Of a stretch of DNA of 34,241 nt, positions 27,561 to 34,241 are shown one piece after another (positions within the stretch are counted from its first letter, which is position 1; every line of letters starts with the position of its first letter). The stretch comes from Rhodospirillaceae bacterium (GTDB lineage: Bacteria > Pseudomonadota > Alphaproteobacteria > Bin65). Both the position numbers and the translations under genes were made by a program. Location: positions 1-34,241 of the forward strand of contig VXNK01000089.1 of NCBI GenBank assembly GCA_009840595.1, given 5' to 3'. The notes under the pieces are model-generated. The model was given only the letters and a program-made list of their open reading frames with translations, was not told the DNA's origin and searched no databases.

Positions 27561-27750
27561 GATAGTGGAAAATTTCCTATTGGAATCGTTTTTGTGCACT
27601 CTCGAAGGGTGTGTTTCCAACGATTCCAAAGGGTTAGGGCTGTCGAGTACAAAAAAAGCATAGTATATAGAACGGTCTGTCCAATTCCAAAAATCAAGCG
27701 ATTTCAAAGACTTGGCAGACTTGAACTTAAACGACCATTCAAAAATAGCC
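27561..27750. other. Low G+C island (39%) of unknown nature
   Basis: A hand count gives 75 G+C in 190 bases, about 39%, against neighbouring DNA that is close to 70%. The boundaries are sharp: the family 3 repeat on the left and GC-rich sequence from about 27755. It contains the 11-bp inverted repeat at 27580-27629 and several copies of an ATTCCAAA-like motif (near 27623, 27684 and, as ATTTCAAA, 27700). Short open frames exist on both strands but none looks like a protein. Candidates are a structured RNA, an origin-like or protein-binding region, or a remnant of acquired DNA. Confidence 0.6.
27580..27629. repeat. 11-bp inverted repeat with internal hairpin
   Basis: TTGGAATCGTT (27580-27590) is exactly complementary to AACGATTCCAA (27619-27629). 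Inside the 28-base loop a second stem forms between CACTC (27597-27601) and GGGTG (27607-27611). The result would be a two-tier hairpin in RNA, or an operator-like palindrome in DNA. Confidence 0.7.
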
Positions 27751-27939
27751 GGCCTGGCGGCCCGTCCGGCACACCCTTTCGTGGAGGAACCCTCCAGGGG
27801 GAGGGGACCGGTTAGCATGACAAAACATGACATTTCATGACAGTTCCCGACGCGGTCGGCCCTTCATCCCGGCCTTGCATCCCGTCCGGGCAGGCCAATG
27901 TAAACCGGAGCAATCCCTGCGAACCGATGCCGCGAGCCG

Positions 27940-28623
27940 ATGCCCCGCCCCCCGACGTCCCGGCCCTCTTCCGTCGCCGACATGCCCGCGCCGATCCCGG
28001 TCTTCCCGCTGCAGGGCGCCCTGCTGCTGCCCGGCGCGCGGCTGCCGCTCAACATTTTCGAGCCGCGCTACCTGGCGATGGTCGACGACGCCCTGGCGGG
28101 CCACCGCACCATCGGCATGATCCAGCCGAAGACGCCGGAGCGGACCGAGCCCGACGACCGGCCGCCCCTGCACGACCTGGGCTGCGCCGGCCGCCTCGTC
28201 TCGTTCGAGGAGACCGCCGACGGGCGCTACCTGATCGGACTGCGCGGCCTGTGCCGGTTCGGCGTTGCCGGGGAACTGGACCTGCACAACGGCTACCGCC
28301 GGATCCGGCCGGACTACGGCGCGTGGGCCGTCGATTTCGAGCGCCGGGACGATGCCGGCATCGACCGGGAGAAGCTGGCCGGCGCGCTGAAATCCTATCT
28401 CGCCGCCCGGCAGCTGGGCGCCGACTGGGATACGATCGGGAAGACGCCGACCGAAGAACTGATCTCGATCGTCGCGATGGTCTGCCCGTTCTCGCCGATC
28501 GAGAAACAGGCGCTGCTGGAGAGCCGGACATTGACCGAGCGGGCCGAGTTGATCATTTCCATGCTGATTATCGACAGTGCGGGCGACAGCGCCGCCACAC
28601 CGGCGCCGGACCGGGTGAACTGA
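27940..28623 (+). CDS. LON peptidase substrate-binding domain protein
   Basis: This 227-residue protein is a stand-alone Lon N-terminal (LAN/PUA-like) domain: [35 protein letters not shown] opens the domain, and the helical part runs to the end, with [25 protein letters not shown] typical of the family. There is no AAA or protease domain, so it cannot degrade proteins itself; its role in bacteria is not established. The ATG at 27940 gives the longest product, while the ATG at 27982 starts three codons before the conserved core and gives 213 residues; neither has a strong Shine-Dalgarno. It heads a run with the Trm112-like and DUF971 genes, which is a frequent alphaproteobacterial grouping. 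Confidence 0.9.
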   Translation: MPRPPTSRPSSVADMPAPIPVFPLQGALLLPGARLPLNIFEPRYLAMVDDALAGHRTIGMIQPKTPERTEPDDRPPLHDLGCAGRLVSFEETADGRYLIGLRGLCRFGVAGELDLHNGYRRIRPDYGAWAVDFERRDDAGIDREKLAGALKSYLAARQLGADWDTIGKTPTEELISIVAMVCPFSPIEKQALLESRTLTERAELIISMLIIDSAGDSAATPAPDRVN

Positions 28624-28669
28624 ACGGGCGAACCGGATGGGTGAACCAGACGCAGGGGGAACGAAGAGC

Positions 28670-28876
28670 ATGACCGAACCGGCCTCGGCGGACAGCCCGC
28701 AGGTGGATCCGAAACTGCTGGAAATCCTGGTCTGTCCGGTGACCCGCCAGCCGCTGCAATACGATGCCGGGGCGCAGGAGCTGATTTCGGCGGCCGCCGG
28801 CCTCGCCTACCCGATCCGCGACGGCATCCCGATCATGCTCCAGGACGAGGCGCGCGCCCTGTCGGTCGACGAATGA
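28670..28876 (+). CDS. Trm112-like (UPF0434/YcaR) small protein
   Basis: This 68-residue protein matches the bacterial Trm112-like family: [20 protein letters not shown] followed by [28 protein letters not shown]. Only one Cys is present where eukaryotic Trm112 has a zinc-binding set, so zinc binding is unlikely. In eukaryotes and archaea Trm112 activates methyltransferases; the bacterial role is not settled. The ATG at 28670 is preferred over the GTG-type start at 28637 because of the GGGGGAA / GAAGAG purine stretch just upstream. Its stop overlaps the next start as ATGA, so it is coupled to the DUF971 gene. Confidence 0.88.
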   Translation: MTEPASADSPQVDPKLLEILVCPVTRQPLQYDAGAQELISAAAGLAYPIRDGIPIMLQDEARALSVDE

Positions 28877-29268
28877 GCGAAGCCCAGGCATTCGGCACCC
28901 CGGAATACGGAACCCGGGTCTGGCCGACCGAGATCGATCTCGACCGGGCGGAAAAGCGGCTGACCGTCACCTTCGAGGACGGCGAGACTTTCAGCTATCC
29001 GGCCGAACTGCTGCGGGTCGAGAGCCCGTCCGCCGAGGTCCGGGGCCACGGCGCCGACGAGAAGAAAATCGTCGCCGGGCGCCGGCATGTCGGAATCCTG
29101 AATATCGAGGCGGTCGGCAACTACGCGATCCGGATCGCGTTCGACGACATGCACGACACCGGCATCTACAGCTGGAGCTACCTGTACGGCCTCGGCCGGA
29201 ACAGGGACGCGATCTGGCAGCGCTATCTCGACGCGCTGGAAGAACGGGGCCTGAGCCGCGAGCCGTAG
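28873..29268 (+). CDS. DUF971 (gamma-butyrobetaine hydroxylase-like N-terminal domain) protein
   Basis: This 131-residue protein shows the DUF971 pattern: [44 protein letters not shown] near the N-terminus and [25 protein letters not shown] towards the end. The same fold precedes the oxygenase domain in gamma-butyrobetaine hydroxylases, but here no oxygenase follows. Stand-alone members occur beside iron-sulfur carrier genes in other bacteria, and a link with Fe-S assembly has been proposed. It starts within the stop of the Trm112-like gene (ATGA). The gene is convergent with the UbiH-type gene, with 55 bases between stops. Confidence 0.9.
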   Translation: MSEAQAFGTPEYGTRVWPTEIDLDRAEKRLTVTFEDGETFSYPAELLRVESPSAEVRGHGADEKKIVAGRRHVGILNIEAVGNYAIRIAFDDMHDTGIYSWSYLYGLGRNRDAIWQRYLDALEERGLSREP

Positions 29269-29323
29269 CGCGTGTTCGTTTCAGGCGGACCGGGGCCGGA
29301 CCGGGGCCGGACCGGGACTGCCG

Positions 29324-30586
29324 TCAGAGCGCCTCGCCGCGCAGCAGGCGGGGCAGCGCGCCGACCGTGCCCATGGCGTGCTGCATGAACAGGCGCTTCA
29401 GGCCGGGCATGCGGTCGACCGCCGCCAGGCCGAGATCCCGCGCCAGCCGGACCGGGCCGATATCGTTGGAGAACAGCCGGTTCAGCCCGTCGGTCACCGC
29501 CATCAGGGCGGCATTGTCCGGCCGCCGCCAGCGCTCGTAGCGCTGCAACGTCGGCAGCGCGCCGTGATCGAGGCCGAGGCGCCGGTCGTCGACCACGACC
29601 TCGGCCAGCGCCGCCACGTCGCGCAGCCCGAGGTTGAGGCCCTGGCCCGCGATGGGGTGGATGGTGTGGGCCGCGTCGCCGATCAGGGCGAAGCGCGGGC
29701 CGACATAGCGTTCGGCGTGAAGCAGGCGCAGCGGATAGCGCCAGCGGCCGCCGAGGACCTGCACCGCGCCGTACCAGTCGCCGAAGCGGCGCTGCATTTC
29801 CGCGCCGAACGCCGCGTCGGACAGGCGCATGACGCCCGGCGCCCGCTCGTCCCGCTCGGTCCAGACGATCGACGAGCGGTGCGTGCCGTCCGGCGCGTCG
29901 GTCATCGGCAGGACGGCGAACGGACCGGCGGGCAGGAACCGTTCGTGGGCGATGCCGTCGTGGGGCGCCTCGTGGCCCATGGTGCAGACGATGCCGTCCT
30001 GGGGATAGCGCCACTGCACGGCGGCGATGCGGGCCTGGGCGCGCAGCGCGGATTCGGCGCCGTCGGCCGCGACGATCAGCGGGGCGGCCAGCGCCGTGCC
30101 GTCGTCGAGCGCCAGGCCGGCGGCCGGATCGCCGACCGACATCCGGCCAGCCGTCGCCGGCGCCAGGACGCGGACATTCGGCGCGGCCTCCAGAAGCGCC
30201 GCGAGGCCCCGGCGGATGGCGCCGTTCTCGACGATCCAGCCGAACGGGGCGCCCTCCAGCGCGCCGCCGAGCTCCCGGTGATCGTAGTGCAGGAACAGCG
30301 ACGAGGCGCCGTCGGAAACGCGGATATCGAGGATCGGCTCGGCGGCGTGCTCGACCTCCCGCCACAGGCCGATCTGCGCCAGCAGCCGCTGCGACGCATA
30401 GGCGACCGCCGAGGCCCGGCCGTCATAGGCCGCGGCGGCGAGCGCCGGCAGCGGCGTCCGGTCGACCAGGATGACGGCGAGCCCGCCGGCCGCCAGCGCC
30501 AGCGCCAGCGCGCCGCCGACCATGCCCCCGCCGACGACGATGACGTCGGCCGGGTCCGGCCGTCCGTGGGTGCCGCGCGCCGCCAT
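29324..30586 (-). CDS. UbiH/UbiF/Coq6-type FAD-dependent monooxygenase
   Basis: This 420-residue flavoprotein hydroxylates the ring of ubiquinone precursors. It has the FAD dinucleotide motif VIVVGGGMVGGALALALAAGG near the N-terminus, the middle DG motif in IVAADGAESALRAQ, and the second FAD motif FALIGDAAHTIHPIAGQGLNLGLRD, which also carries the Ubi/Coq6 signature. Which ring position it modifies cannot be told, as alphaproteobacterial members vary (UbiH, UbiF, UbiL). The ATG at 30586 is preferred because the FAD fold begins 13 codons later; the frame is open up to 30643. The gene is divergent from glnK with a 273-base gap. Confidence 0.9.
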   Translation of the reverse strand: MAARGTHGRPDPADVIVVGGGMVGGALALALAAGGLAVILVDRTPLPALAAAAYDGRASAVAYASQRLLAQIGLWREVEHAAEPILDIRVSDGASSLFLHYDHRELGGALEGAPFGWIVENGAIRRGLAALLEAAPNVRVLAPATAGRMSVGDPAAGLALDDGTALAAPLIVAADGAESALRAQARIAAVQWRYPQDGIVCTMGHEAPHDGIAHERFLPAGPFAVLPMTDAPDGTHRSSIVWTERDERAPGVMRLSDAAFGAEMQRRFGDWYGAVQVLGGRWRYPLRLLHAERYVGPRFALIGDAAHTIHPIAGQGLNLGLRDVAALAEVVVDDRRLGLDHGALPTLQRYERWRRPDNAALMAVTDGLNRLFSNDIGPVRLARDLGLAAVDRMPGLKRLFMQHAMGTVGALPRLLRGEAL

Positions 30587-30660
30587 GGGGCGAGAAGTGG
30601 CGCTTGGGCCGCGGCGGGTCCACGGCCAAATCGTCCGCGGCACAATCTGCCGTTATTTTA

Positions 30661-31198
<538 letters not shown>

Positions 31199-31212
31199 GG
31201 GGAGTCCGGAGC

Positions 31213-32517
31213 ATGCCGAACCTTCGCAACACCCGCAGGCTGCCGGCGGCGCTCGCCGGGATCGCCGCGTTCCTGCTGCCCGGCGCGGCCCGGGCGGCCG
31301 ACAAGCTGGATTCGGGCGATACCGCCTGGATGCTGACCGCGACGGCGCTCGTCCTGCTGATGACGATTCCGGGGCTCGCCCTGTTCTACGGCGGCATGGT
31401 GCGCAAGAAGAACGTGCTGAGCGTTCTGATGCAGGTCTTCGCCGTCTGCTGCATCGCGTCCGTCGTCTGGGTCGTCGTCGGATACTCCATCGCCTTCGGC
31501 GGCGACGGCCCGTATATCGGCGGCTTTTCGCAGCTGTTCCTGGCCGGCATCGCGCCGGACTCCATGTCCGGCTCGATCCCCGAGAGCGTCTTCGCGATGT
31601 TCCAGATGACGTTTGCGATCATCACGCCGGCGCTGATCGTCGGCGCCTTCGTCGACCGCATGAAATTCTCCGCCATGCTGCTGTTCACGGTCATCTGGCT
31701 GATCGTCGTCTACGCGCCGATCTGCCACTGGGTGTGGGGCTCGGGCGGCTGGATCGGCGGGCTCGGCGCGCTGGACTTCGCCGGCGGCACGGTCGTGCAC
31801 ATCAACTCCGGCGTCGCCGCCCTGGTCGCCGCCATCGTGGTCGGCAAGCGGCTGAACTACGGCCGGGAAAACATGGCGCCCCACAATCTTACGCTGAGTG
31901 TGATCGGCGCGTCGCTCCTCTGGGTCGGCTGGTTCGGCTTCAACGCCGGCTCGGCGCTTACCGCCGGAACCGGCGCGGGCTTCGCCATGCTGGTCACCCA
32001 GCTGGCGACCGCCGTGGCGGCGCTCGCCTGGACCTTCGCGGAGTGGGCGCAGCGGGGCAAGCCGAGCGTCCTGGGCATCGTCTCCGGCGCCATCGCCGGC
32101 CTGGTCGCGATCACGCCGGCCTCCGGCTTCGTCGGCGTCCTGGGCGCGATCGTCATCGGCCTTGCCGCCGGCCTGGTCTGCTACTGGGCGTCAACCAGCC
32201 TCAAGCACAAGCTGGGGTATGACGACTCGCTGGACGTCTTCGGCATTCACGGCGTCGGCGGCATCGTCGGCGCGCTGCTGACCGGCGTTTTCGCCACCCG
32301 GTTCGTCACCGGCGGCGAGAACGCGGTCGGCTGGATCGACGGCAATTTCGCGCAGATCCTGCCGCAGATCTACGGCATCGCCGCGACGATCGTGTGGACC
32401 GGCGTTCTGACCTTCGTCATTCTGGTCCTCGTCAGGGCGGTCACCGGGCTGCGGGTGAGCGAAGAGATCGAGCGCGGCAGCCTCGACCTCGAACTTCATG
32501 GCGAAACGGTGCAGTAA
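31213..32517 (+). CDS. amtB: Ammonium transporter AmtB
   Basis: This 434-residue channel moves ammonium across the inner membrane. A signal peptide (residues 1-28, ending AARA) precedes eleven membrane helices, as in canonical AmtB. The pore twin histidines are His196 in GGTVVHINSG and His346 in DVFGIHGVGG, and WVGWFGFNAGSA and the Asp of LDFAGG are conserved. The start at 31213 lies 14 bases after the glnK stop with GGAG upstream. Being directly after glnK, it is the likely partner of that protein. Length and residues are normal. Confidence 0.97.
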   Translation: MPNLRNTRRLPAALAGIAAFLLPGAARAADKLDSGDTAWMLTATALVLLMTIPGLALFYGGMVRKKNVLSVLMQVFAVCCIASVVWVVVGYSIAFGGDGPYIGGFSQLFLAGIAPDSMSGSIPESVFAMFQMTFAIITPALIVGAFVDRMKFSAMLLFTVIWLIVVYAPICHWVWGSGGWIGGLGALDFAGGTVVHINSGVAALVAAIVVGKRLNYGRENMAPHNLTLSVIGASLLWVGWFGFNAGSALTAGTGAGFAMLVTQLATAVAALAWTFAEWAQRGKPSVLGIVSGAIAGLVAITPASGFVGVLGAIVIGLAAGLVCYWASTSLKHKLGYDDSLDVFGIHGVGGIVGALLTGVFATRFVTGGENAVGWIDGNFAQILPQIYGIAATIVWTGVLTFVILVLVRAVTGLRVSEEIERGSLDLELHGETVQ

Positions 32518-32530
32518 GCGGACCGGACGC

Positions 32531-32608
32531 GCCGGGGCGGAACCGGCCCCGGCGCCGCTCCGGCAGCATCGGGCGAACCCGGTCCGGATCGACGATCCGG
32601 GCCGGGTT
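32531..32608 (+). promoter_or_regulatory. Two hairpins between amtB and the second amt gene
   Basis: GCCGGGGC (32531-32538) pairs with GCCCCGGC (32546-32553). A larger hairpin follows: 32576-32589 pairs with 32595-32608 over 14 bases with one wobble, around CGACG. Only three T bases follow, so termination should be weak. The pair may slow transcription or protect the 3' end of glnK-amtB RNA, giving less of the second transporter. Confidence 0.5.
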
Positions 32609-32700
32609 TGCCGCCCGGTTGCCGGCGCCCGCCGGCGCGCGGCAGAACAGCCGTAACGCCCCGGCGGACCGGAAAAGAGTTCAAACAGGAGGGAATTTCC

Positions 32701-33930
32701 ATGGAGGCATTCAAATCGGGCGGCGACGTTCTGTTCGTCCTGATGGGCGCGGTCATGGTGCTCGCCATGCATGCGGGCTTTGCGTTTCTCGAGGTCGGCA
32801 CGGTCCGGCGCAAGAACCAGGTCAACGCGCTGGTCAAGCTGTTCGCCGATTTCTGCGTGTCGACGGTTGTGTATTTCTTCATCGGCTACATGGTCGCCTA
32901 CGGCGTGAACTTCCTCGCCGACGCCGCGATGCTGACCGGCGCCGCCGAGGGCAGCCCCTTCGCCAAGAGCGGCTACGACCTGGTGAAGTTCTTCTTCCTG
33001 CTGACCTTCGCTGCCGCGATCCCGGCGATCATTTCCGGCGGCATCGCCGAGCGGGCGCGCTTCTGGCCCCAGGTGCTGGCCTCGGCGATCCTGGTCGGCC
33101 TGTTCTATCCGCTGTTCGAAGGCGTCGTCTGGAACGGCAATTTCGGCATCCAGGGCTGGCTGGAAAGCAGCTTCGGCGCGCCGTTCAACGATTTCGCCGG
33201 CTCGATCGTCGTCCACGCCGTCGGCGGCTGGATGGCGCTCTCGGCGGTCCTGCTGCTCGGCGCGCGCCGGGGCCGCTACCGCAAGGACGGCAGCCCGAAC
33301 CCCATTCCGCCCTCCAACATCCCGTTCCTGGCGCTGGGCAGCTGGATCCTGTCGGTCGGCTGGTTCGGCTTCAACGTGATGAGCGCCCAGAAGCTCGCCG
33401 ACGTGACCGGTCTGGTCGCGCTCAACTCGGTGATGGCGATGGCCGGCGGCCTGCTCGCCGCAACGGTGGTCGGGCGGCGCGATCCGGGATTCGTCCATAA
33501 CGGCGCGCTCGCCGGGCTGGTGGCGGTCTGCGCCGGCTCCAACCTGATGCACCCGATCGGCGCGCTCGCGACCGGCGCCGTGGCCGGCGTGCTGTTCGTC
33601 GTCACGTTCATGCTGTGCCAGAACCGCTGGAAGATCGACGATGTTCTCGGCGTCTGGCCGCTGCACGGCCTGTGCGGCCTGTGGGGCGGCATCGCCTGCG
33701 GCATCTTCGGGCTGACGGCGCTCGGCGGGCTGGGCGGCGTCTCCTTCCTGTCGCAACTGGTCGGTTCGCTGGCCGGCGCCGGCTATGCCCTGGCCGCCGG
33801 CGCAATTGCCTATGGCGTTGTCAAATTGGCGATAGGCATTCGCCTGACCGAGGAAGAAGAAGACCGGGGGGCCGATCTTGCGATACACAATATCGGCGCG
33901 TATCCGGAAGAAGAGTTCATAAAACGATAA
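32701..33930 (+). CDS. Second ammonium transporter family protein, divergent subclass
   Basis: This 409-residue Amt-family channel has no signal peptide and starts directly with a helix (MEAFKSGGDVLFVLMGAVMVLAMHAGFAFLE). Twin pore histidines are kept: His172 in FAGSIVVHAVGGW and His322 in VLGVWPLHGLCGLWGG. It differs clearly from the first AmtB, for example SIVVHAVGG in place of GTVVHINSG and WPLHGLCGL in place of FGIHGVGGI, so it is a different subclass, not a recent duplicate. The start has AGGAGGG eight bases upstream. It follows amtB by 183 bases that contain strong hairpins and is closed by an intrinsic terminator. Whether GlnK also controls it is unknown. Confidence 0.92.
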   Translation: MEAFKSGGDVLFVLMGAVMVLAMHAGFAFLEVGTVRRKNQVNALVKLFADFCVSTVVYFFIGYMVAYGVNFLADAAMLTGAAEGSPFAKSGYDLVKFFFLLTFAAAIPAIISGGIAERARFWPQVLASAILVGLFYPLFEGVVWNGNFGIQGWLESSFGAPFNDFAGSIVVHAVGGWMALSAVLLLGARRGRYRKDGSPNPIPPSNIPFLALGSWILSVGWFGFNVMSAQKLADVTGLVALNSVMAMAGGLLAATVVGRRDPGFVHNGALAGLVAVCAGSNLMHPIGALATGAVAGVLFVVTFMLCQNRWKIDDVLGVWPLHGLCGLWGGIACGIFGLTALGGLGGVSFLSQLVGSLAGAGYALAAGAIAYGVVKLAIGIRLTEEEEDRGADLAIHNIGAYPEEEFIKR

Positions 33931-33953
33931 ACACCGGACTCTACGGTAATTAA

Positions 33954-33978
33954 GGGGCGCCTTGAGCGCCCCTTTTTT
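33954..33978 (+). terminator. Intrinsic terminator after the glnK-amtB-amt2 operon
   Basis: GGGGCGC (33954-33960) pairs perfectly with GCGCCCC (33966-33972) around CTTGA, followed by six T bases (33973-33978). This is a textbook Rho-independent terminator, 24 bases after the stop of the second transporter. Confidence 0.95.
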
Positions 33979-33996
33979 ATTTCCCACTGTTTGTTG

Positions 33997-34002
33997 TATA
34001 CT
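33997..34002 (+). promoter_or_regulatory. Candidate -10 element of the last gene
   Basis: TATACT at 33997-34002 is a good -10 hexamer about 54 bases before the ATG at 34056. No good -35 is present at the right distance, which falls in the T-run of the preceding terminator. A weak or activator-dependent promoter is possible. Confidence 0.35.
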
Positions 34003-34055
34003 TTGGCCGACCGAAGCGCGGTCCCGGCATCGTTTCGGCAATATCGGGAGAAGCC

Positions 34056-34241
34056 ATGGCGCGCGCCGCCACCCTTTCCGGCAAAGGCAAGCCCCCGCCC
34101 CGGCGGCTGAAGAAGCGGCCCGCGGGCCCGCGGGCCGGCGCCCCCGCCCGGCGCGGCGCCGGCGGGGGCGCCCCGCCGCCGGGCGCGCCGGCGCGGCGGC
34201 CGCGCGGCGGGCGGCGCAGCTGCGGGGGTGGGGGGGGGGGG
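34056..34241 (+). CDS. 5' end of an unidentified gene, truncated by the window end
   Basis: An open frame starts at the ATG 34056, supported by GGGAGAAG a few bases upstream, and runs off the window. The first residues, MARAATLSGKGKPPPRRLKKR, are basic and Pro-rich, after which the frame becomes almost pure Gly/Ala/Pro/Arg because the DNA turns extremely G+C-rich and ends in a run of G. In related gene orders a DNA translocase FtsK gene may follow the amt/ubiH region and FtsK proteins have variable basic N-termini, but this is only a guess. The last 100 bases may be unreliable sequence. Confidence 0.45.
   Translation, partial: MARAATLSGKGKPPPRRLKKRPAGPRAGAPARRGAGGGAPPPGAPARRPRGGRRSCGGGGGG

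Noticed and set aside
27594..27815. Plus-strand 73-codon frame in the island
   Set aside because: It reads through the inverted repeat arms and has no Shine-Dalgarno or recognisable family.
27459..27833. Minus-strand 124-codon open frame across the low G+C island
   Set aside because: It starts in GC-rich DNA, crosses the island and ends in the translated family 3 repeat; no domain or good start signal.

Overview
The window is a G+C-rich bacterial chromosome segment that reads as alphaproteobacterial, probably Rhodospirillales-like. The evidence is the order rimP-nusA-ylxR-infB-rbfA-truB-rpsO-pnp, a fabA-fabB pair, recA close to alaS, a recA promoter carrying the alphaproteobacterial SOS box (GAAC-N7-GAAC), and glnK-amtB next to ubiH. 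No species can be named from the sequence alone. No tRNA, rRNA, CRISPR array, integrase or transposase gene was seen.

Layout. 1-7233: mostly minus-strand accessory metabolism. An MFS carrier and a persulfide-dioxygenase-like metallo-hydrolase form one operon, divergent from a MetE-like methyltransferase. They are followed by a small membrane ORF, an orphan TumA-like DNA-binding protein, a SCO copper chaperone, an SRAP/HMCES protein and an AGPS-like FAD oxidase. 7350-18365: the translation/transcription operon on the plus strand, from a good sigma70-type promoter through an attenuator-like leader into rimP, nusA, a YlxR-YlxQ fusion, infB, rbfA, truB, rpsO, pnp and then a glycerophosphodiesterase. 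18372-20305: fabA-fabB, for anaerobic-type unsaturated fatty acid synthesis. 20364-26949: SOS-controlled recA, a GFA-fold protein, a small GIY-YIG nuclease between two copies of a palindromic repeat, a MaoC hydratase, alaS and a 4Fe-4S protein. 26950-27939: about 1 kb without a convincing gene, holding two more palindromic repeat families, a good promoter and a 39% G+C island. 27940-30586: a LON-domain protein, a Trm112-like protein, a DUF971 protein and a UbiH-type monooxygenase. 30661-33978: a sigma54-controlled nitrogen operon, glnK-amtB-amt2, closed by an intrinsic terminator. 34056-34241: the start of another gene, running into a poly-G contig end.

The most interesting signals: (1) the rimP leader at 7387-7455, where a promoter is followed at once by three mutually exclusive pairings including an intrinsic terminator; (2) unusual translation starts in the same operon, namely a mini-ORF with the only Shine-Dalgarno in front of nusA, and a YlxR frame with no ATG/GTG/TTG but an AUC behind a Shine-Dalgarno; (3) a solitary GIY-YIG nuclease flanked by direct copies of a 100-bp palindromic repeat with compensatory changes, one copy carrying a nested 24-bp insertion; (4) the low-G+C island with an 11-bp inverted repeat, downstream of a promoter and a hairpin-forming repeat.
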